From assembly GCF_001649575.2 (NCBI RefSeq), contig NC_051438.1, positions 27,844,482 through 27,908,481 of the forward strand: a DNA stretch of 64,000 nucleotides, in the 5' to 3' direction. Position numbers and translations under genes: made by a program. This DNA is from Kryptolebias marmoratus. Its lineage: Eukaryota; Chordata; Actinopteri; Cyprinodontiformes; Rivulidae. A model generated the notes under the pieces. The model worked only from the letters and a program-made list of their open reading frames with translations. It had not been told where the DNA came from and searched no databases. Numbering within the stretch: the stretch's first letter is position 1; each line of letters starts with the position of its first letter. Positions 21,951 to 33,949 of this stretch are shown one piece after another.

Positions 21951-22867
21951 GACCCAACTGAAGAAACAATACTAAAAAACCAGAGTAAAGATCCCTTCAA
22001 AAAGCACATCATTAGCAGTCATTTCTTACGCCTCACTCAGCTTTTAAATTCATTATTTAACATTAAAAAAGATTTTTTTTTTTTTTTTTTAACCTGAGCT
22101 CAGGTGTAGTTAATGGTATTAAATTAGTTCCACTTTTAAATTTTATAAACGTTTCTTGTGCTTTTAAATGCAGCAGACGTCTCCTGCCGATGGTTTGGAT
22201 CATTTCATGTTTTTGTACCAACCCCAGTTAGGATTTTAAAAATACCCTTTTAAACTGAGAACAGTTCGATGACGGCTTTCTGAACAACAAACAATATTAT
22301 TAATAATAGATATTAAACATAAATCTGTCATCTAATACAATAAAGAGAATCTGCAGACACAGTCCAGGTTCCGTTTCTGCTTTTTGGTATTTTACATTTA
22401 GCTCTTATTTAAAAGGAAAAACCAGAGTAATCCATATGAAACATCTGCAGCCTGAAAATAATGACCCTGTTTTTATTTTACCCAAACTGCCAAAACTGCA
22501 ACTGGCTATTTTTCTTAATCTGCCTCTGTTTTATATACACTTAATTTGAAAATAACGCTATAAAAACTCTACATTGGTGGCCTGAGATCTGCGTTATGCG
22601 AGCTCTAAGTCTTAACTTGTTTTCGACCAAACGTCAACGAGGAATTATTAATTGTCCAAAACCACAAAAATAACGTAACGAGCAGATTTTACTGTAAATA
22701 AACAAATTAAAACATGACCGCACAGAGCTGCAGCTTTACAAGTTAAATGTGTTTATTTTTATGTTGTATTCAGCCTTTTCTAAACCTGCTGTACAAAGAA
22801 ACTGTATTATTATTTCTTACAGGTTAAATTGGCATGTTTGTTTTTCTGTTCTCTTCGTCCTGCTGCT
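21951..22867. other. AT-rich non-coding stretch
   Basis: Contains a poly-T run near 22072-22090. No gene or dispersed repeat is supported. Confidence 0.55.
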
Positions 22868-23155
22868 GTAATGATGGGCGATCATGTAATTGCCTGTCTG
22901 TGTGTGTTTGGATATTTCTTCTGATTAATTGTTGAACTGAGCCCAGTTTAAGATGGCCACCAAAGCTACTCAACCTTAACAAAGATGGCTGTAAATCAGT
23001 CATACAAACAGATGTTGAGCTAAACTCTGGTGTGGTAGTAGCTGAGAGTCCTCTTCAACAAAGACTATGACCTGACTCCAAGATGTGTCTGTGGCAGCCA
23101 TCTTGATCTAAAACTCTGTCAAGAGGCGGCGGGCGACGTGCATTCCCTCAAGGAA
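22868..23155 (+). repeat. AAGATGGCC dispersed repeat, copy e (near full length)
   Basis: Begins GGGCGATCATGTAATTG and contains AAGATGGCCACCAAAGC and GTGTGGTAGTAGCTGAGAGT. It has a second, inverted GGCAGCCATCTTGAT, and ends GCGGGCGACGTGCATTCCCT. The two oppositely oriented motifs make each full copy partly self-complementary. It is followed directly by an inverted TGACC module. Confidence 0.85.
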
Positions 23156-23174
23156 TCTTCCTATTTTGTTACCT

Positions 23175-23545
23175 GATGATAAGGTCAAAGGTCAGCCTGC
23201 CCTGTAACTCTGCAGCTGTATAACAGGAATATTAAACTCCACAGCTGGAAACCTCATGGGTCAAGGGTGATCACCATTGATTTCAAGGTTCACGGGGTCA
23301 AAGGTCACAGGTAACCCCTGTTAAAACCTTGTCCCTACATGTTCTTCTGTTCCCGGTTGTCTTTTGCTTGGTTTGTCTGTCAGTGAATATCAGGTAAAAA
23401 CTAAAGAACAGATCTGGATGTTAGGGTTGTAACAAAAAACTGATTAAATTCTGGTTCTGATCCAGATTAGGATCTTTTAATCAAGCCGTGGCCTCGGTGG
23501 AGGTTTGTCTCTGGATTCTTCTAGTTATTTATTTGTCATGTTTCA
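23175..23545 (-). repeat. TGACC-module dispersed repeat, copy 2 (inverted)
   Basis: The reverse complement of this stretch has the same landmark order as 8105-8570, from GACAAACCTCCACCGAGGCC to the TGACC motifs. A DR1-type AGGTCAAAGGTCA lies at 23182-23194 on the plus strand. A weaker GGGTCAAAGGTCA lies near 23295-23307. Confidence 0.85.
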
Positions 23546-24499
23546 GAAAATGCTTTGAGGCAAACGTGGAAGAGTCGGTTCAGAAATCTGCAGCTGCTCG
23601 GTTGTTTCAGGCTCCTGGGTGGCTCTCTGAGCTGTAATTTGAGTGCCTTGCTAAAAGGCACTTGAAAGGTGAATAAGAGTCTCCTTTTTTTTTTTTTTTT
23701 GTTTGCAGCTGTTTAATTTCCTCCAACAAGCCACCTTCTGACCACGAGGTCCCCTCTTCCTCCTTCGGGGCACATGGAGGAGGACTCTACGAGACACCCG
23801 AACAGAAACACCGGTTCGGTTAGGTTTCAGTCAGGCTAACAGGAATTAAATCTGTGCTAGCACACCGTTAGGACCTGGCAAAGGAAAGGACATCGTTCAG
23901 ATTATTTAGAGGGTGGAGTGTGAGAAACAGCGAATATTACAAATATATCTCCTAACTGAATGTGTAAGTGTTCTCCTCATGAAGGAAATGCAGCATTACC
24001 GTTAGCTAGTAACTTCCCTGAGTCAACATTTACTCTTTTGCACATTTTTTTATTGGTTTTATGTCGATTTTATTAAACTCCTGCACTGTTTGGAAACATT
24101 CGCAGGACAATAAATTCCAGCGCAGGCGTAGTCAGCGCCTGTCAGGAGTTTCTGCTCGGTAGTCTGAGCCGCAGATTTACCGTAGAGCCCGTTAAACTGC
24201 AGCTCTGAATTATGGGACCAGTTCTGAAAAATAAAAGGTCAAGGAGGGAGGGGGGGGGGGATTTTCCAGTCCAATCCTTTTAACAGAAGTGAAGGGGACT
24301 GTCCCCAGCCACTTACTGAAGACGTAACAAATTACAGCTGAAGGAAAACAGCCGAACGGGAGTTTTCCTGTCGTCTGCCGCGCCTAAAAGATCAACTGTT
24401 ATGGTAACGAGACTTCAGAGATGCTGAGTGGATCCTGTTTCATTTGATGGAAGAGTTGTCCTTGTAGTTTAAATAACAAATTTAAGTAATTTAAGGCCT
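23546..24499. other. Non-coding stretch
   Basis: Contains a poly-T run (about 23685-23700) and an 11-base G run at 24250-24260 preceded by GGAGGGA. No gene is supported. Confidence 0.5.
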
Positions 24500-24665
24500 A
24501 GCACTCCTCGAAGGAATGCACATCACCCCTCCTTATGTTGGGAAATGGAGCTATATTCGCTTTGGTTCTGACATTAGCTCAATTTCTGTTAAATCGATGG
24601 AGTTGTAGCCATTTGTGTGGTGTGGTGGCACCACCAGCCAACACAGGAACGAGTTACTGAAGCAG
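24500..24665 (-). repeat. AAGATGGCC dispersed repeat, diverged copy j
   Basis: On the minus strand, ACAAATGGCTACAACTCC is followed by an AAATTGAGCTAATGT segment and ends GGGTGATGTGCATTCCTTC. This matches the distal half of the family. The AAGATGGCC core itself is not recognisable. Confidence 0.5.
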
Positions 24666-25448
24666 CTGTTGCCTTTATGACTTGTCCCAACACGGAAAGG
24701 ACATTTTGGAAAATGTAACGAGGTCGTCAGCAGTAGATGAAGATAACCGCTGGCTAACAAACTGGTTTTCTTAGAGGGATGAAGACAAATGGTTCTGGGA
24801 GACAATCGAAAGAACTTCTGCTCTTCCAATCATCCTGCCTGCGAAGTTAACTTTGGTTCTGGATTGAGTCACAACAGATGGGACTGCATCTGCTTTAATC
24901 AGATTTATGGAGCAAAAGCTACAACTTGGAGAGCACGCATGTTGAGCACAATGTGTGTTTTTTTTTTTGTTTTTTTTTTGTGTGTTTTTTTCTGACACAT
25001 TTTATCCAAATAAATCCAATCTGGCGTCAAACGGCTTCACATCCAGCAATCACGAGCTCGCAGTGAGTTTCGTCGTCGCAGATGTGGATCATTTACAGGA
25101 AACTGACACCAGAGACACGTCTTTATGAGCTCCCCCCGCTCTCAGGCTCATCCTCCGTGGCTGCTCCTCACTTTCAACCCTCATTTAAACAAGTTCGCTC
25201 TGACTGAGCGACGGCGAAGCCACCGCCAGTTTCTGCTTGTTGGAACAAGGAGTCCGGATTAAACGGCAGAGCAGAGGAGTGAGAGTAAATGATGTCAGAT
25301 TGGAAACAGTCTCCCGGTGGTTCGGAACATCTGTTTCAGCGCCGGGTTGCTGGAGTTCTTCCTGGTCCTGCAGTTTGCTTCTCTAAATGCACCTCAGGTC
25401 CTTCCAGGCGCAGTCACGGAGGCCGGGACTTCATGTCCCCGAGCTTAC
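24666..25448. other. Non-coding stretch
   Basis: Poly-T rich at about 24960-24990, otherwise unique-looking. No gene is supported. Confidence 0.5.
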
Positions 25449-25584
25449 CTTAAACACAACCTTCACCGTCCCCACGTGCACTTTGCTTTTCTTCCCACAG
25501 GAGTGGTCCCACCGTGTGACGGAGGGCAGTGGGACTTCTGAGTCGCTGCAGTCCGATAATCCAGGCTGCTTTCCCACAGGAAAG

Positions 25585-25586
<2 letters not shown>
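25449..25586 (-). CDS. Weak candidate exon, product unrecognised
   Basis: On the minus strand 138 bases (46 codons) are open, ending SCGKKSKVHVGTVKVVFK at a strong donor, AAG|GTAAGC. Entry and exit are both phase 0. The only upstream acceptor is at the edge of a (CA)n tract, which is a poor polypyrimidine tract. On the plus strand the same DNA contains a good acceptor (GCTTTTCTTCCCACAG ending at 25500), so the opposite strand is equally arguable. About two thirds of third positions are G or C. Family not recognised. Confidence 0.17.
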
Positions 25587-25587
<1 letters not shown>

Positions 25588-25620
<33 letters not shown>

Positions 25621-25845
25621 GTATTTGCTACATTGTGGGGACCAAAGCCTGGTCCCCACGAAGAGAAATGATTTTTTTGGGTTAGGGGTTCGGTTTAAGA
25701 CTATGGTGTGAATTGAGTTTAGGTTTGGTCTAGGGATGGGTATGTACTGGTAATGGTTAGGATTAGGCTATAGTAATGTATGGAAGTCGATGGAAAGTCC
25801 CCGCAATGGTGGAGAGACCGACATGCGTGTGTGTGTGTGTGTGTG
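25588..25845 (+). repeat. TG-bracketed TGTGGGGACC repeat of teleost type
   Basis: A (TG)n tract (25588-25616) leads into TTTGCTACATTGTGGGGACC. A 9-bp-arm hairpin, GTGGGGACC/GGTCCCCAC, lies at 25635-25659. The element ends GGAAAGTCCCCGCAATGG and a second (GT)n tract (25827-25845). CATTGTGGGGAC near the left and its near-complement near the right make the unit inverted-repeat bounded. From general knowledge, such units are widespread in fish genomes. It makes no protein. Confidence 0.8.
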
Positions 25846-25997
25846 AGACAGGGGTGGTCGTTAACGTTTAACAATAAAACCAACACAAAGATTAAAGGGA
25901 CAAATCGTGTCAAACCTCAAATCTGCCTCCAACAATCATCTGGGTCAATGTTTGTTGGGAGAAAATCTGTTTCTAACGTTTGGCTTTTCTTTATTAA

Positions 25998-26290
25998 GGC
26001 GGGCGATCATGTAATATCCTGAGTCTGGGTGTTTGTTTGCAAAATATCTCATGATGCAGCAGAGGGAACTCAATGAAACTCAGAAAGTCATCAATGGGCA
26101 TACATCGACAGGTGTTTAACTTTTGGAGGCAACTTGATTCAAGATGGTTGCCAAATTTATAGACTATAAACTCTATAAATTTTATATATTTTGAGCTGAA
26201 ATTTGGTGTGGTAGTAGCTGAGTCTTGTTCTGAGCTCTAACATCTTGTTTTAAGACTAGCATGGCGGGTGATATGCATGTTTTTTTTTTA
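25998..26290 (+). repeat. AAGATGGCC dispersed repeat, copy f (near full length)
   Basis: Begins GGCGATCATGTAATATCC and passes CAAAATATCTCATGATGC, TTCAAGATGGTTGCC and GTGTGGTAGTAGCTGAG. It ends GGCGGGTGATATGCATG before a T run. The core has diverged to AAGATGGTT in this copy. Confidence 0.85.
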
Positions 26291-26299
26291 AGGAATGGT

Positions 26300-29200
26300 G
26301 GTTTGTTTACTATCGGGACAGGAAGGTGAAGGGATCAGAGTTGAGGTCATGGCGTTCATGACGCCATCGCCTCCTTCGTCCGTCAGAGACACGTCGGCTC
26401 GAGCCAAAACAGACGCCGGCTTCAGCGCCAGACAGCCAAGCGATCGTTTGGAAATGTTTTTGTTTTCGAAACTCTCCGCCAACCTTTCGGCGAATCCTTC
26501 AGGCCCAGACGACTGCAAGTGCATCCAGCGTGTGACGGATCACTCCAGGGGACACAAATCTGACGGCACGAGCTGTGCGGACATGTTTAGACTCTGCTGA
26601 AAGGCTGCTGTCAGTCGGATTTGAAAATTACAGTTTTGAATTTTCAGCCGTGGGACATCCAGCGTGGGGGTGAGGACAAGGTTATCCCTCACTGCCATCC
26701 CAAACCGCTCCCCGGAGACCCGACCTCTGGGTGTCCTGACCTTTTGGCACTGAAGCTATAATCTCTGTCAGCTCCTGCTGCCTCCATATTTCCTCTTGGC
26801 TCTTTCTGCACTCGCCCTGTCCCCTCCACTGTTTACATCACTTATTTTTATTTTCTCAGTCCTCCTCCCTGTTTTCCCTCTCACAGCTTTTCTCTCAGTC
26901 TCCCTCAGCTATGCAGCCTCACTGCCAGAGCTGACTCTTTTGATTTGAGTGCTCTACATGTGGTTGAAATCTGAGGCCCGCTTCGCTGCCAAGCCACAGG
27001 CCCTGTAATGGAGCGCCTGTGCAGGAGAATAAGGCATTGTTCTTGGTGCACTCGGTGCATGAACGGGGGGGAGAAATCTCTGAATCTGTTCTCGCAGAGC
27101 ACAGCCTCTGGGGTCAAAGGGGAGCTCCATAATCTCGTTGTAAATCCGACTCTGGGTAGCGGCGGAGGGGGAAAAACTCACCTGGGAGTCATTTGCAGAC
27201 ACAGGATGCAGAGATGTTAGCAAGACAAACTGTCCGGCCTCGGTTTCCTGCTCTGTCTGACAGCGAACTGAAAGCACATAAACAAAGCAAGGAGTCTTTC
27301 ACCCGAGATTTGTTTACTGTGCCGACAATTAGATCTTTACCTGTTGTGTCCTCACAAACCGATTACAGTGACTCGAAGCAGCAGTTCAGCTCATTGTTTA
27401 GTTCTGGCTGGACGTAGCCAAACTATTTTATAAACTTTTACACCACAGTTAGCTTCACATTACATCTTCATTCCAGCAGAAATATTATGATATTCTTAGA
27501 GGAAGTGCCACAGCTAGCTGCTGTCCCCATAGACTTTCATGTAAATAAATGTAATGTGAAGCAGTCAGATGTGTAAATGTGAATAAAATGTTATTTTCCT
27601 GCTTTGACATGTTTTAGATTGGAGTTGTTTTAAGACGACAGGAATCCACAGCGTTCTGGGCCTGACTCAGACTAGCCATTAGCTCATCAGCCTGGTTATA
27701 ATTAAACTCTGCTGTACCTGCAGCAGGTCAGACATTAAAGATCCTCACTGAAAAGTTTGATATCGAACATAAAAAAAAAAAAGGTTAAACTGAACTACAT
27801 CAAATGGTTCAGTTTTAAAGGAGTTTACTCCAGTAGTTTTCCAGATTTGTTGATATGCAACTCTAACGCGGGTACGCACTCAACGTAAACAAAAACACTC
27901 AGCTGAATCTGATGAAAAAAACACAGAAATGCTTGAGTCATGAATCATACGGCTGATAAGTTTAACCCATTTTCAGTCACCTTGTCTGCTTTCCGTAGGT
28001 AAATTTTGCTAAATTTTACATTTAATGACACTTTAACCATCAAAATGAGAACTTAATTGTGCAGAGTTTGTTTCTTAGTTAATGAGTTTCTTTTAAACCG
28101 GTCCTTATGCCTTTTTAAAATGAGGACCTTTTTAATTGTTAAGAACCTTTCCACAGAACCAAACAAGTGTTTAAAAGGTTTGTTTGGATTTTCTGGTCTG
28201 AACTGAAAGTTTTACATTAAATGTTGGGAAAAATCTGTTTCGGAACATGCTGTGAAAAATGTATTTACAAAAACAAGAGGATTTCTAAGTCAAAACACAA
28301 TGTTTTATAAGTTAGACTATAAAGCTTCTAGTAAAATGAAATCTAAAAGGACAGTTTTACAGTTAACGGTAAAGTCAGGCTTGTCTACAACTGTTTCCGT
28401 GTTATCGATTTTTACCGGAAGCATCGGTAACTCCAACATGTCCGGTCAGCCTTGAACCCAAAACTGTGTTTGTGTCAAAAATATGAGTGACTTTTCTTCT
28501 AGATGTGTAAAATAATCAATATATTGTTATGAAATGTCATAAAAGGCATTTATTATTGAAGAAACTGTGAAAAACTGTGTTAGTAAACGTAGTTACTGAG
28601 ACACTTCTGGTACAAATAATGTTGCTGTTTTCAAGCACTCATGCGCCACTTTCCGTCATGACGGTTTAATTTCAGTGGTTTCTGTTTACAGAAATGCTTA
28701 AATAGAGGAACATGTATCCGGTCCTGATGATGATCTTCTTTAAAACTGCAATTTTAAAACCCATCTGGACTCAATTTGTCCCTCCTAACTGTAGGGACCG
28801 GGATCTGGGTGCAGGAGTCGTGTTTTAACTTCATTAAAACGTGTTTATGACCGAGGCGAACAGCGAGCGTGTTGATGAGTCGCACCAGCTGCGGTCCACA
28901 AACTGCTTTCCCCTGCAGGATTTTAAAGGGTTAAACTTGTCTGGTAAAAGCTTTTGTTTACTTCACTGGATGCAGCCAAATTATTACAATAACTACAGTG
29001 GATCGAGTGACCCCAGCTCATTAAAATTTATGGCGGAGTGAGATGGGAGGGCTGGAAAGCTGAAGCCGAGTCGTCTTGAATCATTAAAGCTGCCGGTCCG
29101 CTGGGACTCGTGGTGCCACGAGGTCCTGGGGCTCCTTTTGCAATTTTCTTAAAAATTATTTCACAACAAGGCTCATACATCAAGTCCGTGTTTAAAAACT

Positions 29201-29566
29201 GTTATTGTTCCTGCTTAGAAAACCGTAAAACAAGCGTGATCTGTGGGCGTGGTGTGAAGCCGTAACTTCTCTCCCAGACGCGACGCTGGACGCGAGTGAC
29301 GGCGAACCACCATGAAGCCGGGCCTCGGTACCAAATCAACCCGGCCCAGAACTGAGTTTAAACGTCCTCTGGTTGAGCGTAAATGTCCCTGAAGAGTTAC
29401 GCCGCCGACCAGCGGAGCCACCGTGAGCCGAATCTGTTTGTTCAGCTACTTTTCTCCCTGGAAACTCAGGTCGGAGGGTCACAGGTTCGAACTTTAGCTG
29501 GAGGATCGGAGACGGCACTGAGCTAAAGAAGCTTAAACTGTAACAAAAGATGACATAAAAACAGCA
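26300..29566. other. Non-coding stretch, no recognised gene
   Basis: About 3.3 kb with no tandem array and none of the dispersed families. The frames near 26295-26600 and 26954-27277 lie in GC-richer sequence but have no convincing splice context. A GGTTCGAAC motif near 29486 resembles a tRNA B box, but no A box or cloverleaf accompanies it. Confidence 0.5.
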
Positions 29567-30115
29567 AAACACCAGCTAAAAGAATCAAAAGGCTAACTTA
29601 AAACTAAATATACCAAAAGGTGAGCAGAAAATGGCAAAATCCTAGCTAAAAATAGCTAAAGGCTAGCTAAAGTATAAAAGGTTTTAAGTATAAAAGGTTA
29701 GCTAAAAGTAGCAGCAGGTTAGCTTTGGCTAAATGTAGCAAATTGCTATCTAAAAATGGCAAAAGCCAAGCTAAAAATTAAGTGTATTAAAAGGTTAGCT
29801 AAAAGCCAAACATAACAACAGGTTAGCCTAAAACTAAATGGTGAGCTACAAGTTGTAAATGGTTAGCTAAAAGCTAAATGTACTAAAAGGGTAACTTAAA
29901 ATGGCAAAATACCTGCTAAAAGCAGCAGATGTTAGCTAAAAGTTGTGAATAGCTAGCCTAAAACTAAATATACCAAAAGGCTAGCTAAAAGCAAAACGTA
30001 GCAACAGATTAGCCTAAAGCTAAGTGTACCAAAGTTTGAGCTAAAACTAGCAAAGGGCTAGTTAAATGCTGCAAATGTTGGCTAAAAGTAGCTAATTAAG
30101 ACAAACAGAGCTAGC
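29567..30115 (-). repeat. Degenerate TTTTAGCT minisatellite array 5 (inverted)
   Basis: A-rich on the plus strand (AGCTAAAAGTAGCAAAAGGT-like units), so it is the reverse complement of the arrays at 5.6-12.8 kb. Its core lies at 30120-30300, on the side expected for a minus-oriented composite repeat. Confidence 0.9.
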
Positions 30116-30119
30116 AGCT

Positions 30120-30300
30120 GAAGCAGATTTCAAAGAGAAAAGTGTTTTTAAAGGAACTGAAGAGATCTTGATGTGTTTCTACAGGGGGAAAAAAAATATT
30201 AGTAAATAAAGTTAAATATTTTGAAAAGTGTAAAAATTTCTAAAAACAAAAGTCACAGCAGCAGTCTCCTGAATGAACCGAAGGTTTTGAGAGATGAGCT
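30120..30300 (-). repeat. Core segment of the TTTTAGCT composite repeat, copy 2
   Basis: On the minus strand the landmarks read GAACCTTCGG-type start, GACTGCTGCTGTGACTTTTG, then an AAATATTTAACTTTATTTAC segment, GTAGAAACACATCAAGATCT and CTTCAGTTCC. This is the order seen at 9815-9980. Confidence 0.8.
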
Positions 30301-32899
30301 AAAAGATCACAAAGTCTGAAGTTAAATTACAGGAAACAAACGGTTTTTGTTGAACTACAGTACAAAGATTTTACCCAATAAAGAAATTTACATTAAAGCA
30401 AAGAAAAAAGCTAATTATTAGCATTTGGTTTGAGCTATTCTTTACTTCCTGTAGAAAATGTGATGCAACCTGTTGGTTTTCTTAGAGAATTCTGTAATTT
30501 ACTGAATCTGATCGTTTTAATAAAAGTAAACATCAATTGTCTAAACTTTCTAAAACACATAATCTGTCAACATGGAGCCAAAACACACCTTTAAACTGCA
30601 GGATTTGTTGGGTTTTTTCTTTGCTCAAACATTTTCTCCTCAGCTGATTACATTTGCTCCAAACGTCACGCCTGAAGTAACGCCACAAGAGGCTAAACAA
30701 GCTCGCTGTCAGAGGGAATCGAGGATAAACGGCCTGTTGCAGCTTTCACCAGCTTCCCTCCAATTTGTTTAAACATCACAGGATAAAGCAGCCACTGTCT
30801 AAAGGAGCAGCTGTTTCCTCGCTCTCTGCAGAAACCCTGAAGGTGATGTATGAGCTGGCGGGAAAAAGAAACAGTTCCTCCAAAAGTTAAAGACATTAAG
30901 TCTCAGAAGCGGCGAACGCCTCGCCGTTTTCCTCCGTCCAACACGCTCAACACGTGTGACGGATTATAACAAATGAACGTAATCAATAAAATTGGCCACA
31001 CGTAGACGTGACGGGTGCCACCGCTCTTCTTCACATCATCTTCAGCAGCCCTGTTGGTTCAGGACGACCCGTCCCGGACGTTCTTCACGCCGTCTCCCTT
31101 CACGTTGGACCTGTTTGACTGATGAGGAGGAGAGGGGTTGGGTTTACTGAAGGGAACCCCCCGGACGACCAACCAGGGTTCAGATTCTTGACCGGCAGCT
31201 CGATGGGAGCCGGATGATTGATCCCGACTTCAAGAGCTGCAGGAACATTTAAGTTTCCTTCGTTTAATTGTTGCTCCTTTAAACTGTCGTGGTCAGAAGT
31301 CCCCATCGTGAGGACGAGTCATATTTATTTTTTAGTAATTTCATTTTCTTTCTTTTTCCAGGCTGGAACGTTTACACAACTTCAGTGATTTTTTAAAATA
31401 CAAAAAACAAACAAGATTTGGGTGCAGAAACCACAGAAACCTTCAGCCGCTCAGATCCTGACTATGGAGCTAAATCTGTATTTATAAAACATTTCTTAAA
31501 GCAAAGTGTTTTACATCAAATAAAGTACATCATAACATTAGAATAACTGCAATAATCCAACAAGTAAAAGCATTAAAATGATGTAGAAATTAGATTGTTT
31601 TAAACACAAACTTCTTGAAAAGAACTCGGCAGAGCTCGACATCCTGACGCCTGAAGGACGACTGTCTCCGGACAGAAACCGACCCTCCTGGTCTCAGATC
31701 AGACCGAAGACCTGAGGGGTCCAGAAGGTCAGACGGTTTAAAGCTCTGTCCACCAAAAGAAAGTCCTGAAGTCCTCAGGAAGTCTGTGAAGACAGTCCAA
31801 AACTCACCTAACTGTAGACGGGAGCCACGGCGACACAAAAGCATGAATTACTGGACAGGAAGTGACTGAAGGGATCGAAGTTGTTGGTTTTTGTTGATGA
31901 TGTTGATCGACAATGAGGAAACAAACGACCTTCAGTTTGTTGCCGTCCGGTTTCTAAGAACAGCAGCAGAACCCGACACGGTTTGGCCCGCAGTGACGGC
32001 TACTACGGCTCGGCTAATTTCACAGATTAAACTTGAAGTCAGGATTGGATGGAAACCATAACTTGTTTAGCGTTTAACTTGAACTTAAAACGCTGAACGT
32101 GGTGAAGTGTAAGGATGTTTTTAACTTTTCAAACACTTTCCCTTCTAAAGGTTTTGCTGCTGCAGGAATCTGTGGATAAAAAGTCTTTGATTGGTTAGTT
32201 TTTAGATTTAGTGACAGATTATTCAGGGAAACACGGATTAAACGGCTGGATGAACCAAATGGCTTCAACATGTCTTTCAGTCATATTTTCAGAAGGTGTT
32301 TAAAGTATCGATGAAGTGAATGAAATTTATTGGAGTTTTAAAAAGTGAAACTATCATCTGCAGCTGTTTGATTTTAGTTTCTCGACACGTTTCCATTCCT
32401 CCAAACACGGCAGATTTATCTGTCCGACTCGTAGAGGAGAGGAACGGATCAGTTTTCAGCTCGGATCGGCCAAACAAACCAAACTGGTCCCCGTCTCCAT
32501 GACGACCGGAGTCCAAACCCACCCCGGAGAAGAACCAGGAACGTTCTCCTGTCACGCCACCAACAGCACAGTTTGCCATTTGATGCCGATCGCGAACGCG
32601 GCTTCAGCAGAACATTTGTATTTAATTTGAAGAAGAAAGTTTTTTTTTTTTTCTGCACGTCTGGAAAGCGTTGACAGGATTTTGATGCTCCGACACGTAG
32701 GAGGCCAAAAATAAACCTCCGCACTGACATGAACCCAGGGTTTGAGTCCCAGCAGAGTTTCTGCTCGAACAAAAACTCCTAAAGCAGCAGCTGTTTGTTT
32801 GGAAGGAGAACGTCTCGTCGACACAGACGGTCCAGTAACATCGGAACTGCTGAGTCAGCGTTCACACCGTTGTTTTCTTGTTTTATAGGTTTGTAATCA
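30301..32899. other. Non-coding stretch
   Basis: No gene is supported. Open frames here (30572-30772, 31590-31844, 32289-32824) overlap on opposite strands with ordinary composition and no splice pairing. CTGAGTCAGCGTTCACACCG near 32851 matches the short motif upstream of other arrays. Confidence 0.5.
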
Positions 32900-33065
32900 A
32901 ACTACTTCTGTATATTTTAGCTGCTTATTTATCAAAACGTTTGGCTCGTTCAGCAGACGGCTGCTGTGGCTTTTGGTTTTATATTATTATTTATATTTAA
33001 CTTTTATATACAAATATTTCCCCGTAGAAACACGGAAATCTCTTCAGTTCCTCTAAAAACAGGAA
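32900..33065 (+). repeat. Core segment of the TTTTAGCT composite repeat, copy 3
   Basis: AAACGTTTGGCTCGTTCAGC, GACGGCTGCTGTGGCTTTTG, TACAAATATTTCCCC and AATCTCTTCAGTTCC are in family order, followed by array 6. Confidence 0.82.
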
Positions 33066-33084
33066 ACCGACTCAGGGTTTGTCT

Positions 33085-33260
33085 TCTGCTACTGTTAGCT
33101 TTTAGCTAGCCTCTTGCTACTTTTAGCGAGCCTTTGATGTGTTTAGCTGCTAGCCTTTTGGTACTTTTAGCTTTTTGTTGGTACTTTATATTTATTTTTT
33201 AGATTTTTAGATTGTCTTCAGCTTCTTTCAGCTTAGTTTCAGCTCCTTCAGCATTTCCAC
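33085..33260 (+). repeat. Degenerate TTTTAGCT minisatellite array 6 (short)
   Basis: TTAGCTTTTAGCTAGCC and TACTTTTAGCGAGCC units over about 175 bases; the shortest array of the family here. Confidence 0.8.
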
Positions 33261-33949
33261 TGTATTTTAGCAGAAAATGACATTTCTGTAGTTGGAGTAT
33301 CATTTGTTGTTTGTTTGTTTGTTTTAGTTATGACTCGGAGCACTGCTGCAGTTTAAAGGTTCTTCTTACAACATAATTTGGTTTTGAAGCTCCTGAAATA
33401 TCGTAAGCAGCTGTTGCGTAACGCAGCGAACACTTGGATAATTTCTGGTAGTTGCAGAGCTACCGGGTGGATAAAACTCTGTGAATTTCTCCACTTTGTT
33501 GAGTCCAAACAAACCAGCAGATCATTATTTTGACTGTAAACAGGCCCGAGGCAGAAATCAGAACTTGGATTCCTCCTCAGAGTTCAGTAAATATTTGAAC
33601 TGTGCAGCTCTCTGATGTTTGGGCTCTGTGGTCTCGGCGTGTTGGACGGGAAGCGACAGTTTGATTAATCACCAGAACCCTCGGCTGGATTGAATGAAAG
33701 GTTAAGAGACATGAACCTGACGGATCCTGGACCCGCTGGAGGTCCCGACCGGGACTCGGACATCCTGCTGTAACCCTGCAGGAGCAGAACCTGGAGTCGG
33801 GATCCAGAAGCATCTTGACCCGGCTGGTCCAAAGGAGATGAGACGGACCCTCAGCTGAAGGTCGAGGGGTCCGAAGTGTTTCCACCGAACTCAACGGCTT
33901 CGAGCTGAAACTCATGGAGTCTCTTTGGATTAAGGATTTAACAGTTTTG

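Noticed and set aside
29476..29500. GGTTCGAAC resembling a tRNA B box
   Set aside because: No A box at the right distance and no acceptor stem or cloverleaf can be drawn.
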